Below, in pieces: positions 9,039 through 12,158 of a DNA stretch of 12,158 nt; positions within the stretch are counted from its first letter, which is position 1; each line of letters opens with the position of its first letter. The notes under the pieces were generated by a model that ran no database searches, had not been told where the DNA came from, and worked only from the letters and a program-made list of their open reading frames with translations. The stretch is from Fulvivirga aurantia (GTDB lineage Bacteria; Bacteroidota; Bacteroidia; Cytophagales; Cyclobacteriaceae). The translations under genes were made by a program, and so were the position numbers. The stretch covers positions 1-12,158 of the forward strand of contig NZ_SMMD01000864.1 of the NCBI RefSeq assembly GCF_009711475.1. The letters are read 5' to 3'.

Positions 9039-9938
9039 TTGAAGCTCGCAGCAATAGACATCGGATCAAATGCCATTAGACTGCAGGTGACAACCACCAT
9101 TCATACTAAAGGCGAACTCAATTTTAAGAAATTAGAGTATGTCAGATTTCCATTACGATTAGGTCAGGATGTGTTTAATACGGGGACGATAAGTCCTTCT
9201 AAGAAGAGTAAATTTAAAAAACTCATGCGTGCCTTTAAGTTATTAATCGACTTGTACGAAGTGGATGATTATATGGCTTGCGCTACTTCAGCTATGAGAG
9301 AATCTAAAAATGGTCGTGAGATCATCAAAGAGGTTGAAGAGGATATCAAACTTAAAATCAGAATCATCGATGGTGCCAACGAGGCACTGATTATAAACAA
9401 TGCTATAAGCACCTTCTTAGATAAGAAAAAGGATTACTTACATATAGATGTAGGTGGTGGTAGCACTGAGCTTACCTTGCTTCGTGGTGGTAAGAAAATC
9501 ACTTCTAAGTCCTTTAAGATCGGTTCTGTAAGGCGTCTTGGTCATCATGACTCACCCATTATCTGGAACAATATGAAAAAGTGGGTAACCAGTATGATAA
9601 AGCCGGAGGAAACAAAGGTGACTGCAGTAGGTACCGGTGGTAATATTAATAAGCTTTTCGAGTTGGCTCAAAAAGTGCCTGGCGACAAATTGGGTATTTC
9701 TAAATTGAAAGAAGTACAGGCAGATGTAAGAGACATGTCTATCGAAGAACGAATAAACGAATTGCAATTAAACCCTGACCGGGCAGATGTAATTATACCT
9801 GCTTCTGAAATCTACATTGCTGTAATGGAATGGGCTAACGCAAAGAACATTTTAGTACCTAATGTGGGCCTTAAAGATGGAATAATGCAGCACCTTTATG
9901 AGAAAAATACCTATCAAGAAAAAATAAAATTCAGTTAG
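9039..9938 (+). CDS. ppx: exopolyphosphatase, Ppx/GppA family
   Basis: Ppx/GppA enzymes release phosphate from the ends of polyphosphate, and some convert pppGpp to ppGpp. The 299-residue protein has just the two ASKHA-fold ATPase-like domains, without the C-terminal HD domains of the roughly 500-residue E. coli enzymes, as is common in Bacteroidetes. Seen are the phosphate-1 loop DIGSNAIRL (7-15), CATSAMRES (81-89), Glu115 in IDGANEA (the likely catalytic acid) and the phosphate-2 loop DVGGGSTE (137-144), then KIGSVRRLGH and AVGTGGN. The start must be the TTG at 9039: an in-frame TAG lies at 9033-9035 and KLAAIDIGSN directly follows. It faces ppk1 convergently across a shared terminator. Whether polyphosphate or pppGpp is the main substrate cannot be decided from sequence; the ppk1 neighbour favours polyphosphate. 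Confidence 0.92.
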   Translation: MKLAAIDIGSNAIRLQVTTTIHTKGELNFKKLEYVRFPLRLGQDVFNTGTISPSKKSKFKKLMRAFKLLIDLYEVDDYMACATSAMRESKNGREIIKEVEEDIKLKIRIIDGANEALIINNAISTFLDKKKDYLHIDVGGGSTELTLLRGGKKITSKSFKIGSVRRLGHHDSPIIWNNMKKWVTSMIKPEETKVTAVGTGGNINKLFELAQKVPGDKLGISKLKEVQADVRDMSIEERINELQLNPDRADVIIPASEIYIAVMEWANAKNILVPNVGLKDGIMQHLYEKNTYQEKIKFS

Positions 9939-9940
9939 CA

Positions 9941-9980
9941 AAAGGCTATCCAAATACTGTACAGTATCTGGATAGCCTTT
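9941..9980. terminator. bidirectional terminator: 40-bp near-perfect palindrome
   Basis: AAAGGCTATCCA (9941-9952) pairs with TGGATAGCCTTT (9969-9980). The pairing continues through ATACTGT/ACAGTAT to the centre between 9960 and 9961, so each arm is 20 nt with a single mismatch (A9953 against C9968). On the minus-strand RNA that position becomes a G-U wobble. It begins 2 bp after the ppx stop and ends 3 bp before the ppk1 stop. Downstream bases are T-rich on the plus strand (ATTCTATTTATTC); on the minus strand the stem runs directly into TTTTGC. It should stop transcription from both sides. Confidence 0.88.
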
Positions 9981-9983
9981 ATT

Positions 9984-12158
9984 CTATTTATTCTCAACCT
10001 CTTTCTCAACCTCAATACTCTCGACCGATCGGCCGTTATTGACGGCTTTTTCTATATGATCAAAAGTGAGATCGAGCTCTTCCAGATTTTCTTTAGTTAC
10101 ATTATAAAACTCGCGATGAATATTAAACTCAGGGTCGCCATTGGCATGTTTTTTCACGTAAGTGCCATCTTCCTGCATTACGTATGCGTTCACATTGTCT
10201 TTTAAGTTATACTGCAATATATTCTTGACCTGCTTCTTGAGTAAATCGTCAGTAAGTAAAAACAACGATTCAAGTCTACGCTCAAAACTTCTCACCATCA
10301 TATCGGCACTGCCAATATAGAGCTTATAGTCACCGGCATTGTGGAAGTAATAAATGCGGCTATGCTCCAGGTAATGACCTACAATAGATATCACCTGTAT
10401 ATTTTCACTTAAACCTTTGCGGCCGGGCCTTAGACAACACATACCACGCACAATAAGCTTAATGGGTACACCAGCCTGAGAGGCAGCATACATTTCATCA
10501 ATCACTTCTTTATCCTGCAGCGAGTTGATTTTTATAACGATGCCTGATTCAAGGCCCTTTCTTGCGTTTTCTGTTTCTTTTCTAATCATCTCTACCAGCT
10601 GCTGCCTCATATCTTTAGGCGCTGTGATGAGATTTTTATAAACACTCGGCATAGAATGCCCAGTTATTACATTGAAGAACTCAGAAATATCATGCGCATA
10701 CACCTCATCGGTGGTAAGTAGGCCCAGGTCGGTATAAAGTCGAGAGGTAGACTCATTGTAGTTACCACTGCTCAGGTGAACATAGCGAGTAACCTTATCA
10801 CCTTCTTTTCTAACAATCAGCATCAGTTTGGTATGCGTTTTAAAGCTACTGATACCATAAATCACGAAGCAACCCGCCTTTTGTAGTCGCTGAGCTTCTC
10901 TTAGGTTATTTTCCTCATCAAAACGAGCTTTTACCTCAAACAATACAGAAATGTGTTTACCATTTTCGGCTGCTTTGAGTAGAGCTGCTGTAACCCGACT
11001 GTCTTTGGCCAATCTGTATATGGTTATTTTTATAGCCAATACATCAGGGTCTTCTGCCGCCTTTTCCAGCAAGTCGATTACTGGCTCCATGTTATTATAT
11101 GGGTGATGGAGAAGCACGTCTTTATTTTGAAGTACTTCAAAAATATTTTCATCCTTAATCTCGGGATAACTCACCGGTGGCACTTCTTCAGGCATCTCGG
11201 TAAGCATATCTTTAAACTCTCTATGCCTTACGATATCCCAAAGGCCATTGAGATCCAGAATACTGCCCTTCGGTATCCTAAACACATTATCGTCATCGAT
11301 TTCCCACCTACTTTTTAAGACCTTCATCATCCAGGCATCTGGTCTGCCCATAACTTCCAGTCTCACCACCCTACCAGATCTTCGGGTCTTGAGCTTTTTC
11401 TTGAGCTCATCTAAAAAGTTGGCCTCTATATCATCACTTTCATCTAAAGTAAAATCACCATTTCTGGTAATTCTAAATAGGCTGATTGAGTGTGTTTGAA
11501 CATTTCGGAAAAGCTGCTCAATGTTATTCTTTATGATATCCTCGATGGGCACGAAATGCACACAATCATCAATCTCCAACTCGTAGAATCGAGGTAAATT
11601 GGAAGGAACCTGTATAAATGATAATTTCTTATTCTCTACATTATATTCATTACCTTCTGTGACCACACCAAATACAAGCCTGTTGGTATTGAGCATAGGA
11701 AATGTGTGATAGCTATCATACACCATAGGTGTAAGCATCGGGTAGATAGTAGTCTCAAAATAGTTTTTGACTAACTTTTTGTGGTCTTTGGATAGCTTTT
11801 TATAAGGAGTTATAGAAAAATCATTGTCCTCAAAATGAGGCATGAGTTCATCAAGGAAAAGTCGGTGTTGCTCTGCAGTAAAATTCTCTGCCTTTGCGAA
11901 TAAAATCTTCCTAAAGGGCAGCTCTCGCAAACCTGAGTAATCTATGCGTTGCTTTTTGTAGTCTATATAGTTATACAAACTGCCAACCCTTATGGTGAAA
12001 AACTCATCAAGGTTGGAGGCTGTAATTGCTAAAAACTTCATTCGCTCAATCAGGCTTTTGTTTTTATCTTTAACCTGATCTAGTACTCTATAATTGAAGT
12101 TAAGCCAACTTAAATCGCGACTGATGTAATCGCTTTTATTAATGAGACTTCTTGTTCT
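9984..12158 (-). CDS. ppk1: polyphosphate kinase 1, 5' partial
   Basis: Ppk1 makes long-chain polyphosphate from ATP via a phosphohistidine intermediate, usually at the membrane. The frame is open to the right edge: 39 further codons precede the ATG at 12041 and encode YISRDLSWLNFNYRVLDQ, the conserved PPK N-terminal signature. That ATG is therefore an internal Met, and the true start is a short way outside. The 724 visible residues cover the N, head and two PLD-like C domains. The likely phosphorylated His is His442 of the visible protein in FKTHTK, and the second active-site His is His599 in EHSRIYYF. SSGNYNE, RGMCCLRPG and IGSADMMVRSFERR are also intact. After the catalytic core comes a charged, Glu-rich tail of about 35 residues ending EVEKEVENK. 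It converges with ppx. Confidence 0.95.
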   Translation of the reverse strand, partial: RTRSLINKSDYISRDLSWLNFNYRVLDQVKDKNKSLIERMKFLAITASNLDEFFTIRVGSLYNYIDYKKQRIDYSGLRELPFRKILFAKAENFTAEQHRLFLDELMPHFEDNDFSITPYKKLSKDHKKLVKNYFETTIYPMLTPMVYDSYHTFPMLNTNRLVFGVVTEGNEYNVENKKLSFIQVPSNLPRFYELEIDDCVHFVPIEDIIKNNIEQLFRNVQTHSISLFRITRNGDFTLDESDDIEANFLDELKKKLKTRRSGRVVRLEVMGRPDAWMMKVLKSRWEIDDDNVFRIPKGSILDLNGLWDIVRHREFKDMLTEMPEEVPPVSYPEIKDENIFEVLQNKDVLLHHPYNNMEPVIDLLEKAAEDPDVLAIKITIYRLAKDSRVTAALLKAAENGKHISVLFEVKARFDEENNLREAQRLQKAGCFVIYGISSFKTHTKLMLIVRKEGDKVTRYVHLSSGNYNESTSRLYTDLGLLTTDEVYAHDISEFFNVITGHSMPSVYKNLITAPKDMRQQLVEMIRKETENARKGLESGIVIKINSLQDKEVIDEMYAASQAGVPIKLIVRGMCCLRPGRKGLSENIQVISIVGHYLEHSRIYYFHNAGDYKLYIGSADMMVRSFERRLESLFLLTDDLLKKQVKNILQYNLKDNVNAYVMQEDGTYVKKHANGDPEFNIHREFYNVTKENLEELDLTFDHIEKAVNNGRSVESIEVEKEVENK

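Noticed and set aside
12039..12041. ATG at 12041 as the ppk1 start
   Set aside because: The frame stays open for 39 more codons and encodes the conserved YISRDLSWLNFN block, so this Met is internal and the gene is cut by the window edge.

Overview
The window looks like chromosomal DNA of a Bacteroidetes bacterium, probably of the Cytophagia. The evidence is a moderately AT-rich composition, A-rich leaders without Shine-Dalgarno sequences, a Bacteroidetes-type promoter (TTG, 20 bp, TAnnTTTG) upstream of thiS, a free-standing homocysteine-methyltransferase module of a split MetH, and a short (about 300 aa) Ppx/GppA protein. The assignment is an inference from gene content, not from a marker gene.

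Layout. (1) 1-1166, plus strand: 3' part of an SCP-x-type thiolase, cut by the left window edge. (2) 1163-1684, minus strand: a GNAT acetyltransferase, converging on the thiolase with a 4-bp stop-codon overlap. (3) 1739-7687, minus strand: a tightly packed thiamine operon in transcription order thiS-thiC-thiE/tenI-like paralogue-thiD-thiE-thiG-thiH. Genes overlap or are separated by at most 11 bp. Its leader carries a TPP riboswitch (7746-7822), a candidate attenuator hairpin behind it and a good promoter in front of it. (4) 7902-8903, minus strand: stand-alone MetH homocysteine-binding module. (5) 9039-9938, plus strand: Ppx/GppA exopolyphosphatase starting with TTG. (6) 9984-12158, minus strand: polyphosphate kinase 1, whose 5' end lies beyond the right edge. 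ppx and ppk1 converge on a 40-bp almost perfect palindrome that should terminate transcription from both sides.

How it works together. ThiC makes HMP-P and ThiD phosphorylates it to HMP-PP. ThiS (sulfur carrier), ThiH (dehydroglycine from tyrosine) and ThiG (thiazole synthase) make the thiazole half, and ThiE joins the halves to thiamine phosphate. TPP feeds back on the operon through the riboswitch. The operon carries no thiF, which is needed to adenylate ThiS, so that function must be encoded elsewhere or supplied by another E1-like enzyme. It also carries a second, diverged ThiE-family protein lacking the ThiE catalytic signature. Ppk1 and Ppx are the opposing synthesis and degradation enzymes of polyphosphate.

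No stretch longer than 300 bp lacks a gene. The largest gaps are 7688-7901 (thi promoter and riboswitch) and 8904-9038 (divergent metH/ppx spacer). I see no mobile element, tRNA, rRNA or CRISPR, and nothing that I would call an undescribed system. The most unusual points are the diverged ThiE paralogue, the missing thiF, the split MetH module and the palindromic terminator.
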